From Nymphaea colorata (Eukaryota; Streptophyta; Magnoliopsida; Nymphaeales; Nymphaeaceae), in NCBI RefSeq assembly GCF_008831285.2, contig NC_045143.1:25381662-25445661 (forward strand): a DNA stretch of 64,000 bases. Reading direction: 5' to 3'. Shown piece after piece: positions 35,260-50,237 of the stretch (positions are counted from its first letter, which is position 1; each line of letters begins with the position of its first letter). The notes under the pieces are model-generated. The model made no database searches. It had not been told where the DNA came from and saw only the letters and a list, made by a program, of their open reading frames with translations. The position numbers and the translations under genes were made by a program.

Positions 35260-38225
35260 TCATCTTGGTTGCTGTTGAATCTGCTCCTGTTCACAGATCA
35301 CAACTCCAGAAATTTAGCAACTTCAGCACCAGAACTAACGGCCTTTTCTGAAAGTTGATACTTAAATTTATCTAAGCTTTCATTTTGTAGCATGTGCATG
35401 AGCTAAAGATAGTCTAGCATGGCTTTCTCAGGATCTGAGATCGTTACTTGGTGGAAAATCAGGCAGAGTCAATAGAAGTTCAGATATGGTCCAGAGAAGG
35501 TGCATTTCAAGATTTTGATATAAATCACATGGATCTAATACCTTTGTGATTAATAAGTTTTTAAGAGATCACTTGCTTCTAAGAAACAGACTAACCTCGG
35601 TAACAAAGAAAGCATGGAAACCATATGGAACTCTGGTAGGAAGTTCAACAACAGCAACTGGCTCTGTTGACATTGTTTTAGGATCGATTACATTTATCTC
35701 TGATATTCTGCAAGATCAGATTTCAGACAATAAATTGGGTGTTTCAGATGACACCAGTAAAGACAGATGCAGAATGGTAGTAGCATATAGGCTGTTCATG
35801 GTTGCAGTATATGAAAGCAGAAAATTAGAGAGTTCCAAAGGCATTCTAAGACAAGAATTACTTTAGAAAGCTACTTCATGTGGCAACCATAAGAACAGCT
35901 AGAGCAGTTATGTTCTATATATACATGTCAAGTTAGATGAAATTTAAGATATTCCTAGGGCCATTCAGTTATACTCAGACGCAAGCAACTTTTTTAAAAT
36001 GTCTGATTTAGCTAGAGAAAATTGGTTTATGCATAGCCATGCTTCAAAACATTGCTCTTATTAAGAACCATGTTCTCCAAAAATCTACAACCACACTTCT
36101 CTCTTCCTAAACCCCTAAAAGAAGGAAAAAAAGGCTACCTTGCAAAGAAGAAAGTCAGACACACTACTCAAATGGTAAAAAGAAGATAAAAACCCTCCAA
36201 CTTTGTTTCTTGAGTGAAGGGTGCGCTACTCCCCACCTTGATGGGATATCGAAGCACAACCACCATGATTGTTGTAGTTTTCGACTGTGGTTCTTTCATG
36301 AGGTTCTTGTAACTTTCCAAACTCAGGTGAAAACGTATATTTTCTTTTCACAACCTTCTGACCCATTTCTATCACTAACTAGCTGGGAAAATGGCATAAA
36401 TAAGACCAATTGATACGGATGGTACAATCATGAGTTCATGACTTGTTCCAGCAGGTGGATAGTTATAAAAAGTGAACAAGCTTGTGGCCCATTTGCTTTC
36501 ACCAATTACCATGCAGGTTTTACCCAATAACCAGCCATAAAGTAGCTGAAACACAATGTAATGCTGATGTGACTATACCAGCGGGATGACAAGAAAAATA
36601 ATTGGAGGCCACTGCTTGCCATTTTATGTTTAAGAATTTTGTTCAAAACCTTTTTACTAGATGCACCAAAATCTGGCCGACCAAAAGCCCAGATTCATGG
36701 TCGCCATCAAGAAACAACCTTAGAAATCATGAAAAAACTTTAGTCACACCACATGGTACAACATTGAAAAGATTAGAAAACTAAAGCCACTGTGGCAGTT
36801 GTGTTAATAATGAAAACAGTAGCAAATGATGATCATACCGACAGAAAGGAAGATAATGAGGACTAAAACGATGCAAATGACTATGCAAAATTTCATAATG
36901 ATTATAACAATAAACATGGTGGAAATAACAATGGTAGCAGTATGATCTGTAAGGTACCCATTGTTCTCATCATGCACAAAGAACAACAAGTAACCATCGT
37001 CCTCTTCTGAGTTGATCCCAGGCTGCTTGGGGACAAACACTGCTTCTGAGCCAAACCTTCCAGGCCCCAAGTCATAGATACCTTGAACAACTCCTCCCAC
37101 CTCAATTCTTGTTTTCTCACTCTCCGGTGTAGCATGCAGATCAAATTTAACAATTCCCTTCACCTTTGTCACTTTATCCATTATGGTTCCATACACAAAT
37201 CTCTGTTTTCTGCAATTTCAAAAGAACCACAAGTGTGTTAATCATTACTGTAATGGGGAGAGAGAGAGAGAGAGAGGTTAATCTTTTAACTTCAAGTACC
37301 TTCCAATAAGAATTGCGGGGAGGTAGGCTCCCACCTTTATTAACAAAAAATATACAAGGGGATAACTTCAAGTACCTTTGATATGATTAAAATAAACAAA
37401 AAAATCGTAGCAATGACTTTTATGCTTGCACATTTATGACAAATCAGTAGCATGGAAACAAGTGACTAACATGAGCAGGTGGAGAATTTGATTATCAGTG
37501 AAAATTTTGCATATTTCCTTCTATTGAATTGTAATAGGATGGTCTTAATTACAAATTTAAGTTTTTATATAAAAGTTCAGAGATATCATGAGATGTGATG
37601 TTAAAAGCTCATAACTTATGACTCAGTTTTAGATACATGATAGCACGTAATATAGGACATCCCGTTATACGCATACCGTCCAGTGTAATTTTCATTGATA
37701 CGAGGGAAATCAACAGCTGGTCCGGATAATTTTGTCTGTGAAGCCTCCCCAGTTTTTAAGTCAAATCGCATTTCATACCTGACCATATGAAATGAGCTTC
37801 TGATGAGCCCAGGATATGGCATAAACAAAAAGAGAACAAAAGGAATCATCATACAGCTCATTTTTAAAGTCTTCCAGTGTAACTGGATTGGATCCTCTGA
37901 TTATGTCCAGATCTGGATTTTCCATACGGCATGTGATTAGGATGACCTCATCACCCTCCTCCCAGGCATTGGCTGGCATGAATTTTCAGGTTAGAACTGC
38001 AAATACCACTCTTTTACAGGCTTTTGTTTATGAAAATCCCCTAGCTATCTGATGCAAAAGGAATCTATCTTGAAGCAAGAGATGAATTAACTACATTTTT
38101 TCCAGACATGACAAAGACAGCACATACAATTTCACTGCCAAGCATCTATTGTGGTCAAAGAACTGGTAACATGAAAGGTATAATTCATTGATTATGTTGA
38201 ACATAAGGAAAAATGATAAAACATT

Positions 38226-38274
<49 letters not shown>

Positions 38275-41200
38275 ATTAGCATCGACCTGCCTACCAACCT
38301 GTAGCTGGTTTCACCTATCATAAGCAGACAATATTTGAGATTTTAGATACAATTCTCTAATAGCGCCCAAGAAGAAATAATGTCAAGAGTGCACAAAAAC
38401 ACACCAGAACTACACTAATGAACTTGAATAACTTCAAAAACCTAAGGCAAAAGAATTTGAAAGCTCTACATTAAATAAATCCCCTTTTCATGTTTACAGC
38501 ACATACCCGTCAAAGGGCTAGCCCTGTGCTTGCCCAATGGCTAGAAACCTAGACCACTGAGCCTGCCAACAACTAGCTGCAATGGCAGTCTTTTCATTTT
38601 ACAAAACTGTCATCAGTACTGTACATGTAATAAATCCACTCCCCACTCGAAGAAAAAAAACACGTAAGTGAACAAAAGGAGTTCAATTCAACACTGCCTT
38701 TCAAAATTAAAGTTCCACAACCAAAAGTTCATTAAGAAGAAATGAAAAAACAAGAAATAGCAAAAGCTGGGCTAATGAATATCCCAAGCTGATATGGCAT
38801 CTCAACTTTTTTTTCAAAGATTCTTCATCAACAAATGGCTTTCCATTTTAATGTTATAAAATTTAAGTAATACCTGTGTATTCCTCTATCTACACATGTA
38901 TCAACATGTATATTTATATACTTAGTGTATGCACATGTATGTTATTATGGATATACATTAGAACAATATATAATCTATATAGGTGAAATTTTACTTCTAT
39001 AGATCTTCATGCTTACTTTTCAGATTTAATTCTTCGTATTTCTATCTTCTAGTCAAGTTTGGACATTGACCTAAAGGCTGACTAGCTGTTGCCTCATCCC
39101 AGTGGCCTAGCCAAATGGCTGGCACAGCCCTTGGCTGTGTAAAGATAGAGAGGATCCCCACTTGAATACCAATGCTTTTCAAAGTATTTTTAAACATTTT
39201 TTATATTTTTTTAATTGTGTATGTTTTCGTCTAGGCTCATTTCTTGAGTATTTTTTGTCAGTGGCCATAAGTGCCTTTTTCAAATGTTGTAAAGGGCATA
39301 GCATGTCCGACACCAAATGTATCAAAGCATAAATTTCTTTTCTGATTAAAAATAAGACCTGGATTAAATATGTAAGCTTCGCAGCTAACAAGAGGAACTC
39401 ACGGCTGCTTAAGGGCTCAGCACCTCTTAGCCAGCACACAACTCCCGCACTCACGCAGCTCAGCCGCCAGAAACCCAGCTCCCAGTAATTAACTTTTCAT
39501 TCATACTTAGGGTTAACCCCATTTCAGCTTATATACAGCCTGATATGGGTTGGGTTTATTATATATTGGACCTCTGTCTAACCCACTAATCCCAACTCTT
39601 AGCCCCTATCTAAGAACTATGTAGCTACTATTGTATACCAACACTCAATAAGTTTGATGCCTAACAATCTGCCCCTCCCCCCCACAATGCAAACTCTGGA
39701 AAACATCTTTGTATTTCTTCAGCTGGCTCCCAGGTGGCTGGCAGTTCATCATGATTGGACCATTCCACCAGCCACTCCGTCTGTCGTCTGTTGCCTACAT
39801 TGGTCTTCCTTACGCCCAATCGCCTGTATGGTATGATGGACGCTGGCTCTATCAAGACAGGCGCTGCTGCTGCTTCTTCGCAAGGAAGGGCAGTGACAAA
39901 CAGGGTGAATCAGACTTCCCCCCGACATAATCAGTTCATATGCCAAGGCACCTATCTTTCTTTTGATCAGGGGCCGATGAATTTTGGTCCCAATTTTTGA
40001 GAACCAAGTGGGCATTGAATGGACCAGTGAGGTTGTCGTTGCAGGTATACCCAGTTTCCTTCCTGGAACTGTTGGTCTTGATGTCGTCAATTATACTAGA
40101 TCACCATTCTGTTCCTAGCTGCTGCCAAGTGCTGTTTGAGGTCCTTGAGGATAGCATCCCCGCACTTGAGCTGGATGTCAACAGCCTCCTCTCTACCAAA
40201 CCCTGGCTGGTAATGCCTACGGTCCGTGGTTGTCTACCATAAACGGCTTCAAACGGTGCCATTCCCATAGCAGAGTGTCAGTGTGTATTATATGCAAATT
40301 CCGCCCATGATACGTAATCAGCCCATAGCTTGGGTCGCTGGCCTACGAAGCAACGCAAGTAGGTTTCAAGACTTTTGTTAGCAATTTTTGTCTAGCCGTC
40401 CAATTGTGGGTGGTAAGCCATGCTCATCTGTAATTTCATCGCCTGGAGTTGGAAGTACTCTTTTCAAAACAAGCTGAGAAATAGGGGATCCCAATTTACA
40501 ATGGAACAAGGAAGGCCGTGAAGTCATAAAATACACATGCCACTGCCTTGGCCGTGTAGGGATGTGATAATGCTATAAAGTATGAGTATTTGGACAGACA
40601 ATTGACAACCACCAAGATGTAGATTTCCCCCGACTTCGGAAGCCCTTCGATGAAGTCCATCGAGATGTCTCCCCAGATATGTTCAGGAATTGGCAGCGGC
40701 TGCAGCAGACCAGCAGGTTTCATCATCTCAAACTTGTTCTTCTGGCATACATCACAGAATCTACCATACTCCCTGACCACCTGTTTCATGCCCAGCCAGA
40801 AGGTGCCTCTCAGTCAATGGTAAGTGCTCTTTGTCCTACCATGACCCGTGGCTTTTTCATCATGGAAATGTTCCAAGAGGAGCTATGGGAGATCAGATTC
40901 CGGGAAAACGCAGATACACTTCAGCCCACGAGGGGACGAGCATTCGTTGGAGGGTTCCCCACTGTTTCCTGTTGGGTGATCTCTCCCTCATTCTCCTGTC
41001 TCTGTTCTCCCTGTGCTGGGGGAGTTAGAGAACCAACCTAGCTGGAGGATCTCCCTCATCATGGTCACCAACAATTGCTGGTCTGCCATGAAGGCTTGCA
41101 TCCTTTCATCGGCCTCTTGGTTCTATTGTTCGACCGTCCACAATCTGCAGTTCATGATATCAACTACTTCTTCCATCTATGTGCAGATGAGCTTCCGCCG

Positions 41201-44200
41201 CAGCCATGACCTCTCGCGAGGTTACCGTATTGCCCATTTAGCTCTAATACAGTTGTTAGCTTTGCAGTGAACAAGAGGAACTCTCGACTGCTCAAGGGCT
41301 CAGCGCCTCTTAGCCAGCCACACAACTCATGCATTCACACAGCCCAACCGCCAGAAGCCCACTCTCAGTAATTAACTTTTCATTCATACTGAGGGTATAC
41401 CCATTACGGCTTATATACAGCCTAATATGGGTTGGGTTTATTACATATTGGACCTCTGTCCGACCCGCTAATCCTAATTCTTAACCCCTATCTAATAACT
41501 CTATGGCTACCATCGTATACCAGCACTCAGTAAGTTTAGCGCCTCCAATGCATTCCTTACATTTGGTTTGATACGTCAATGTTAGCAATTTTCTATTGAG
41601 ATGCTGCCGTCTTTACCGGCTAGTAATTAACTTCTTTATCTTATGTGGGCTGTGACTGCCAATAAAATTGACTGACAACTCTTTTATCATGGTGCAGTTT
41701 CAATCTTATTTTGACAAAAACAGTGATGCTATCAAACTATTTATTGTAGTTGGTACAACATTCACGTCAATGAAAAATGAGAAAGCTTCAGGAACTTTGC
41801 GCCAGCCTAATATTTTGATTATCTAGGATTTTATGCATTCCTACAACACGTGACAACTACAAGTTAATTTTTAGAATCAACTAGGCTTTGTTTCTATAAA
41901 TACATATATACATATATCTATCTATCTATACCATACAGACACACACACACATATATATAAGAAGCTATGATACAAAGAGAAAGCAGAAAAAATATAGGTA
42001 TCTAACCATTATGAAATATAAAGCAGTTGGGAAGTTCAAACCAACGCATTTGAAGCTCGTCCTTTGCATAACGGGGAAGTATCCCAAATCGAGCTCTTTT
42101 TGTCTCATCAAATTTGTATGCTAGTCCTCCTTTTGCCATATTCTGAAATGACATAACAGAAAACTATCATTCTTCTCTGAAGTGGTTGGTGATTGTCGTG
42201 CCCTTAAGAAAGTTTTTAACCCTAATTTTGTTGTTAATGAAATATTTTAGAGAGAGAGAGAGAGGGCAGCTGCTTGTGGGCACCGTTCTTCTTCCTCACC
42301 CATGGTTTTTTCCCTCTGTTTGAGGGGTTTTCCACGGTAAGTCTGTGTGTGAACTCACTAACAAGTATGCAGAAGACCTGGTTTATGGGCACTTCAATTT
42401 GCATCTACTTTCAAGAAAAAGAAAATGGATATAGGTATTATACATTTGATATTTATTTACGTTGTTTTGTTAATTATATATTTCAACTTTTTAATTTTCA
42501 TCTTATAATAACATGTAGTTGTGGATCATCTCAATATTAGTATGTGGACCCAAAAGAATTCTACTTTCAAGGAGAGCGAGCAAATAGGGGAGAGGGAGAG
42601 ACGGGGACAGAGAGAGTGGGGGGGGGGGGGAGAGAGAGAGAGAGAGCAAGTAGGGGATTCAGATGTTCTCAATGAAGATGGATTGTTACCTGCATTATCC
42701 CATACCCTCCTCACCCACTGACCCCATTTTCCCCTGTGCGTTTTCCCTCTATGAAATGCCCCACCATCATAAGCCCTCCATGTGCACAAAAATCCTCTTA
42801 GGTCCCATTTTCTCTCTCTTCCTCTTTCTCTTCAGCAGAGATGTCAGAGCACAACTATGATCGCCTTCCTCCATCTCTTTCAATTAGGCATACTCTCTGG
42901 CAACAAGAAACTGAAGATTCTTTCTCCCCCGGCAACAAACAACAAGAATGACAAGCTCTCTCTCTCCCTCTTTCTATCCCTCTCTAAGTTTTCCATGATC
43001 CATAGTCTTTGCTTCTACCTTCTTAGACAAGAGTTTGCATCACTGTTTCAGAGGTATTTTCTGACAAAAGCATTGACATTTGTGGGTGTTGTATTATCCT
43101 CTTGTGGTTTATCTTGGTATGGAGATTGGTTAGGAACTTAGGGATTTGGAGAATGTGACTGAGAATAAAGTGATCATGGTATAGACTATAGAGATCCATT
43201 ATAGTGATTTTGTTAATAGCCATGCCTCGCTCAATTTTTTGGGCTAGCTCCACTTTTACCTTCAGTCGGAGTCGCAATCAGGTAATGATGCACATAACTG
43301 GCTCTTTAATTTATGTCTAACATATCTGCTCATTGATTGTATCCTCTATCCAAGCAATTTTCCTTTTTGACCAAGCTTAAGAAACATGTTATAAAAATTA
43401 GTTGAAACAAAACTATACTTAGAATAGGAAAAGCTGCCTTCTTAACTAATGGTCAACCGGTGCCAAGTCCATTAACCTGTTTAACGGGCTTGCATGCCCT
43501 GTGGATCCACAAATTCTATATCTATGATACATGCCACACAGTGTTTGATTCTTTATGACCTCGTTCACTGGAAACCACATTTTTTGCATTCTTCATCAAT
43601 ACCATGTTCATTAAAATGGCAAAGTACCAACTTTCATGAATGTAGAACAATGTGACAAGTACCTGTGGTGTGAAATACAGAGGTAGATCCATGAATATTG
43701 CAAAATTTTCAGTAATTGCAAAGTCATGCATCAGGACTGGTGCAGATAACGTTATGGGAACAGGATCAAGCATGACACCTTCCTTTGTAATAACTCGGTA
43801 AGTGAGGTAAGGTGGGGTTCTGGAGTACCCAAAAGTGAACATTTCACCTGGCACCGAAGGTAAGCCTGTCAGACCTGACAATGTGTACAACAGTCAATTT
43901 CATTATCTAGGTCAAGTTTAATTACCAGTAAAAGGGTCAATCTTTGGGTGAGCAGTAAAGGCATGTGCTAGCCTCTTGTCATAGTCCATGAGTCCAAGAG
44001 TTTGCAGGTCCCCATCTTCAAGGACCTTAAGAGCATCTGATAAACACAATGAGACAGAATTCTGAATTACAGAAAGGGAGGAGATGCATTTTGCCTGTGC
44101 AGCACACCAAATATATAACTATCAATCATTAGGTGAAAGCAAAGTGAAACTGTAAGTGTATATTTCAAAAGGAAACTCTGTAGTTCTTCTTAGTTAAGAG

Positions 44201-47200
44201 TTCAAAAGAGATACAATGACTTTTCAAATAGGAATACTTTATCATTATTGTGATGAGTAGTCATGGCTCTTAGGTAGAGCCCTAACATTACAATGATAAG
44301 CAATATACTAGTCATAAAAGAATTGGTTTATATAAGCTAGTTCTGTGGTGTGGTGTACTCTTTCAGACTCAATTATCTAGCAAAAGATCGCAAAATTTTT
44401 AAATTGACAATTGACTCTTTCATACTTGTCAAAGCGGAACCTTAGATATTTGATCCACACGGTTTCCACCTTCTAAGGTCTGGCAAGCACCTGAATGTAT
44501 CAAATGCCAAGGAAATTACTGCAACAAGATAATCTCTTCATAAATCTTGAGGCCAGAGAGACTGATGATCCTTTCTGCCTATCATCAATATGTATCCATC
44601 TACTAGCTTTACTACCATTTTAAAGCAAGAAAGGTCATGGACGTTGAAAATATCAAAAGAAACAAAAATCAATCTTTTCCCAAAGACCTTAAAAGAAAAT
44701 TTCATTTTATCATTTAAAAAAAATTACTTATTATTATATTTTTGCAAGAAAAATACTGGAAAACCTATTCACAACTCTTGCAGTTTTTTACATTTTCAAG
44801 ATTTCTGAGGCTTTCCCAATAATTTCTGCAAAATTCCAGATCTTCAATGAAGCTCTGGAGAAAAACCTTGCCAGGAACAATAATTGATGAGTATGGTACT
44901 ATGGTTACTTCTACTGCCTTCTCTGTTTCACTTTAACTTTGGTCCTCTAAATTGGCTTCCTCATACTGTCATACACTTGTCTATGATTGCTTAGGTTGAT
45001 CAACAAACATAAACCAGCCCAACTCACCTTATAGTAATTATTTTTAAGACTAAGAACTTTAACAGCCAATACAAAGAAAAGATATCTATAATGTACAAGA
45101 TGAAGGCCAGCCTGTGCACACTAGTGTGGTTAATCTCTGCAAACTCACATGGTTTATCTCCTTCCTGAAGGGCCAGAAGTCGACCATGATGGTATACCAA
45201 GTTTGTATTACCTGCCATCATTTACAATAAGATGTCATTCACACCAAGAAAAGTATTTCGATTAACTGCAAATTGCCTTGAAGCATTTTTTATGAGTTTA
45301 TGTTAAGGTTGACAACTGCTGCACTCCAAGGCTTGAAAAAGAGAGACCAATGTCATTGGCAATACAGATGGCCATCAAAATTGGGGAAGGTGCTGATCCT
45401 GGCGGGAGAGAAAATTGTACACTTGCCTGTTCCAATTCCATATGAAACATCTAAAGCTTGTAGCTTTGCCCGCAGCATGAACATTTGAGCTGTGAAAAGC
45501 CCAAAGAGTCCATGAAGGTCACCAAGCTGCAGAACAGAACAAGATAAACAAGTCACCGAAGCACTAATTAAACAATTAAGATCTTCCATAGTCCTTCTTA
45601 GTACATTGCAAACTTCAAAAGCAAACATGGTATCAATTTGTGAATCCCAAAGACTTGCTTTAAAGTGCTTGCATGAGTAAATTTCTAGGAACTGTGCTAT
45701 ATACTGGTACAACGTTGTGAATAACAAAAATATAACATAGAAAAGCACATTACAAGGACCTGCCCTTCCCTCCAAAAATAACAAAGGCATATAAGAAAAG
45801 CCACTGTTAGGGCATTCTCCTTCTCATCAGCTCAAAGGAGCTTCAAGGCAGCTCTGAGAAATTATGCAGACCTCAAAAATGAGTCGTTCAAATTCGTTTC
45901 CAAGTAGTGAAGGTGAGCAGAGGTACAGTTCAAAATGCAGACTTTTGTATAACTTCTCACCAAAAATAACTTGTAGCAAACTTTCATGCTCTTGTAATGA
46001 TGTAAAGCAAGACAGAACCATGCAATGTCTAATGGTATTTAGGACTTCATGACCCAACCATGGTCCAAAGAAAACCCCATGTCCTGAACTTTCCAATTAA
46101 ACATGACAGCAAATAGCATTGCGCAAGTGTTTCAACATAACTCTCCCCACTCATTGATGAAATACAAAAGTGGATAAAAACCCCCACACGAAGCTCCAGC
46201 AGAGATGGTATTCTAATGTGTGGTACATATTTTTCCTCTATTTGGAAAACTACTGTTTGTCAAACCAGTTCAATGAGTGGCAATTTTACTATGTTAATCC
46301 AATGTACCATAAGCGAGCTAGCAAGTGGTTCTCTTGAGTCAGGAATAGACTGAGGCAGTTGGTTTGTCTGCACTATTTGCAGCACATCAGAAACAAAAGG
46401 TTCGATTGCCATGGAGATAAACACATGCAAGGGTATTGGTTCATATGGCCTATGATTCTGAAGTCTCATGAAGCCATAGTAGCAGATTAGTTTATTGTGC
46501 TTCCAGTAGACTGGAAAAGCCTGTAGTATCTCCCCATTAAGGAGCATTTTGAAATTTGACCAAAAAAACTTCATAAACAAACATCATGCTATGCAGCATT
46601 ATGGTTGCAGTGAACAAGATACGCAACAAAATGACATGTAATAGGTCAGCAGTTTCAAAGTTCAAAGACATCCTTTTCAAGGAAAGATAACCGTTAGACA
46701 CTCTGCATTTGCAAAGAAATCCCAATCACAGAGAGAAAGTATACTGCTTATCCAGTTTTTACAAGCACATCCAACTGTAAAAAATGAATGATGATTCATG
46801 TAGCAGAACCCACAGGCTTATGCCAATATCGCTCGATGATAAAAATAAAAGAGCTGATTTAACACTATTTGTACTAAATGTTTACCTTCATGAATTTTGC
46901 CCGACCAAAAAATTCTTCCTGCTTAAGTCGTGATGTTCTAACAAATCGTGAAACATACGTTGCTTTTCCATCCTTAATGCGCAAGCCATGTATCATTCTG
47001 TAAATAATAGGAGATATTTCAGTTTTCACAAATCATGGTCTCTAGTTATGCAGAAATAACTATTCACAGCTAAGTATTCATCCCATGGAAACAAGGAGCA
47101 CTCCAAGAGTCCACATAGCAGATTAGGCCAATCTAGGAGTAAGCAGTGTCCATCCATCTCCTAATGTTGTAAACGGACTAACCACATGAAGCACTCTGAT

Positions 47201-50200
47201 TAGTCAGTTCGTGAAAATTACTGCTAATAAGGGACTCTACAAATCTAATCTAGAACCTAATTATGCTGATGTTAGGTGGAAATTTCAGAGGTGGAAGTTC
47301 CGGTCAGAAGTATGAGCTGCCATAGGATGCAAGTGAACCAGAAACATTCACGTAGCCAGGAACAGTGATTTCTTCGGTCTGAGGAACCAGACTTACCAAA
47401 CCTTTTTTAACTCTGCTATGCAAATAAAATAAATGTTGTCAGAAAATGTTGTCCTTGAATCTCAACAATAACTGTGCTTGAAAAACAAAAGGGCTTCTTC
47501 CATGCATTTTCTACTTGGGGAGACATTTATATGCACTTGCTGAAGACTGTGACATAAGAGAAAAAAGGAAGTATATCTTGACACTCTAAAGAAACTCTAC
47601 AAGGCCACTAAAGAAAATGAAATAACTGTCATCGTGAATTAGGAAAGTCGCAAACCAAACTTGATAGTTGATACAATTCGATTCTCTAGATCGCAGCAAC
47701 AAACAGCAGGCTATCCCTTCCTATCCATCTGTTGACACAATGGGTCATCTAACATTCAAGTATCTACAGAACAAGCACAGCTATGTAGCGTAACGCATAT
47801 TAGACGGACCGACCTATATGCCATATCGTAACATATCGCAACACATAGCGTAGCGTATTATAAAATTTAATTTTTTAATTAAAATATTAAAAATCATAAA
47901 AAATAAAGAAAAATCCTAAAAAATAAACAAAATCATATATCAAGAAAAATGTATTCAATATAAAAAAGATCATCATACATAAGGAACATTCATGTATATC
48001 AACAACACATTCAAAAATAAGAAATCAGAGATTCAAAATAACATAATAAGCACCCATCACAATTTTAAACTTAAAAATTTTATAGAATCTTAGGACTTGA
48101 GTCTTAGGACTTGGAGTCTTAGGACTTAGATTACATCACAATTTCACTAGTCCAAAACAATAGTTATCATCTTTCATGATTCAATGATAATATCTCTCAA
48201 ATCGATGAATCCTCGGTGATTTTTTATGAAAATGGGCAAAATCTCTCCCTCCCACGTCTCTTGGAGTCTTTAGACACAAGAAGAGAGAGAGGGAGGAGTG
48301 TTCAAACTTTAAAACATAATGTAAAAAGGGGCCGTCGGGCCCCTATTTTGTGTTTTCCCTATATCGTACGATACAGGGGTGTATCGCCCATATCGTACGA
48401 TATGGCACCCGTCGCTTACGATACACGAGTGTATCGTGTCTTGTAAGCGTACCGTATAAGTTTTCTAAACCTATACGGTATGTATCGTACGATACGCATC
48501 CGTATCGTACGATACAGATAACACTGTTCATAAGTACCTTTCCAAAAGCATCACAATACATTTTTAAAAGCTGCTTTAAAGGCATTCAATAGCACCCGGC
48601 AAGTAATGGTGACTGAAATATCCTTGAAAGCTCCACACACTGGCTAGGATATAACTTTTGGAATTTATTTTTCTACAGTACCAAATTTGACCAAGTCTGG
48701 CTTTCGACATACTTTAATGAGGTTCATATCCATGTCAACAGAAGCAGTTTTCTGATGGTCAAACAATAGAGACAATGCCTTTCAGAAAGAACAGTAAATA
48801 CGTCCACGTCATGTCTCATTCTCTCCAGAACCCAGCAAGCAGTTACATGTGGAATTAGAACTTGTTAAGAGAAAGTGATACCAGACAGTTCATCATTCAT
48901 TTGAGAAAATACAAGCATTAGTACCACGCACTGTAATTTGACTACAAATTCAAGAAAAGCACCCCAAGTTTTTTTTTGTCAAACCAGAAAGTTAGAGACT
49001 TAAATAAGTCGAGAAGCAAGAGGATAGCACGCACCCATCTCCATCAAACCTGAATGGCACAAAAAGATAACAGAATTTAGGATGACATCACCAATCTGAA
49101 GAGCATGAGCTGGCAAGGAAATTTGACAAAGGTATAGAAAACAAAGAAGCATGTTATTCAAAAGGACATTTGGCCTGTAAAGGAACATGTTCACCAGCTG
49201 CGAAGAGGGATAATCAACATAAAATTGGATGTATCCTGCAAGGAGAAGAGCAGTACCAATGGTAATTGGACAAAGGAGCGAATTTCGGATTTGGACCAAC
49301 TCTAACAAATTCACCATTCAAGCAATCCTGTCAAGGACAAAATAGTTTTTTTATCAGGATAAAAAAACATAGATAAAAACAGCTTCCTAGACTTTTCTCT
49401 TTCCATTGGTGAGGCAAGCCCAGGAAGTTTCACATAAGGAAACTACTAATGGCCTGCTTTGTTGATGCTAAAATGCCAGAAACCTAGGTTTAGCATCAAA
49501 TTAGTTTAAAAATAAACTCGTTTGAATGTTAAACCGAAGTTTCTACTATAGTTTATCCGTTATCCATCTGCACATCAAGTAAAGAGAGTTTTCAAGAAAG
49601 CTACTACTTTTGAACCATAATATGTCAGAGGAATCAAGAGCCGAATAGCTTATGGAACACCGGATAAAATGCGTACGATTATCATCGAGAGTTCACCACA
49701 AATTATCACAAAACATAACATGCTTACGGCAATTTCTACACGCTTTAAGAGAATCAAGTAACATTTCTTACCCGATAAACCAAACCAACATCGCCAAACC
49801 AGGAGAATAACCAACAGAAACAAAAACAAAAGGACCAACATATTTAACAAGGAACGCCAACTAAATCAGTAAAAAAAAAAAAAAAATCCCAAGTCAATTT
49901 AAAGATAAGATACGAAACAACAAAATGAAATGGACGCAGCATCCGAAAAGTTGCCGTAGACAGTCTTTCCGTCGAGTTATCATCAGAAATGAATACGTAC
50001 AGGGAGGAAGCCGCGGACGGGAAGGTTGTGAGCGGGCGGAGTCTCGCGGACAGGGGCGTGGTTTCCGGTGAGGAAGAACTGAGGCTGCTGACCGTTCTTC
50101 CCGTTGGCGATACGGACGGCGAGAGACTCCACGACGTCGAGCAGCCATGAGAGGACGCTAACCTTGGGCTGCGGCTCCACCACCACCACTCTGTCCCAGC

Positions 50201-50237
50201 TCTGCTTTCCCTTCTCTTCCTGCTTCACCTCAGCCCC

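Larger units (their letters stand above)
39371..41547 (-). mobile_element. deleted Reina-like chromovirus inside CCD1 intron 9
   Basis: Two LTRs of about 295 bp (39371-39666 and 41254-41547) bracket a 1.6-kb interior on the same strand as CCD1. On the minus strand the interior runs from a degraded initiator-Met primer site next to 41254, through a gag N-terminal piece, to integrase zinc finger and core ([21 protein letters not shown], about 40790-40560), integrase C terminus and chromodomain ([18 protein letters not shown], about 39780), then a G-rich polypurine tract at 39667-39683. Protease, RT and RNase H are deleted. Short LTRs plus chromodomain fit the Reina group. No clean target duplication is visible. 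Confidence 0.9.

Noticed and set aside
36804-36957. Continuation of CCD1 exon 12 into a hydrophobic C terminus
   Set aside because: The family C terminus (NVIDPKTMS to [10 protein letters not shown]) is found in two downstream exons joined by proper splice sites, so this is intron read-through.
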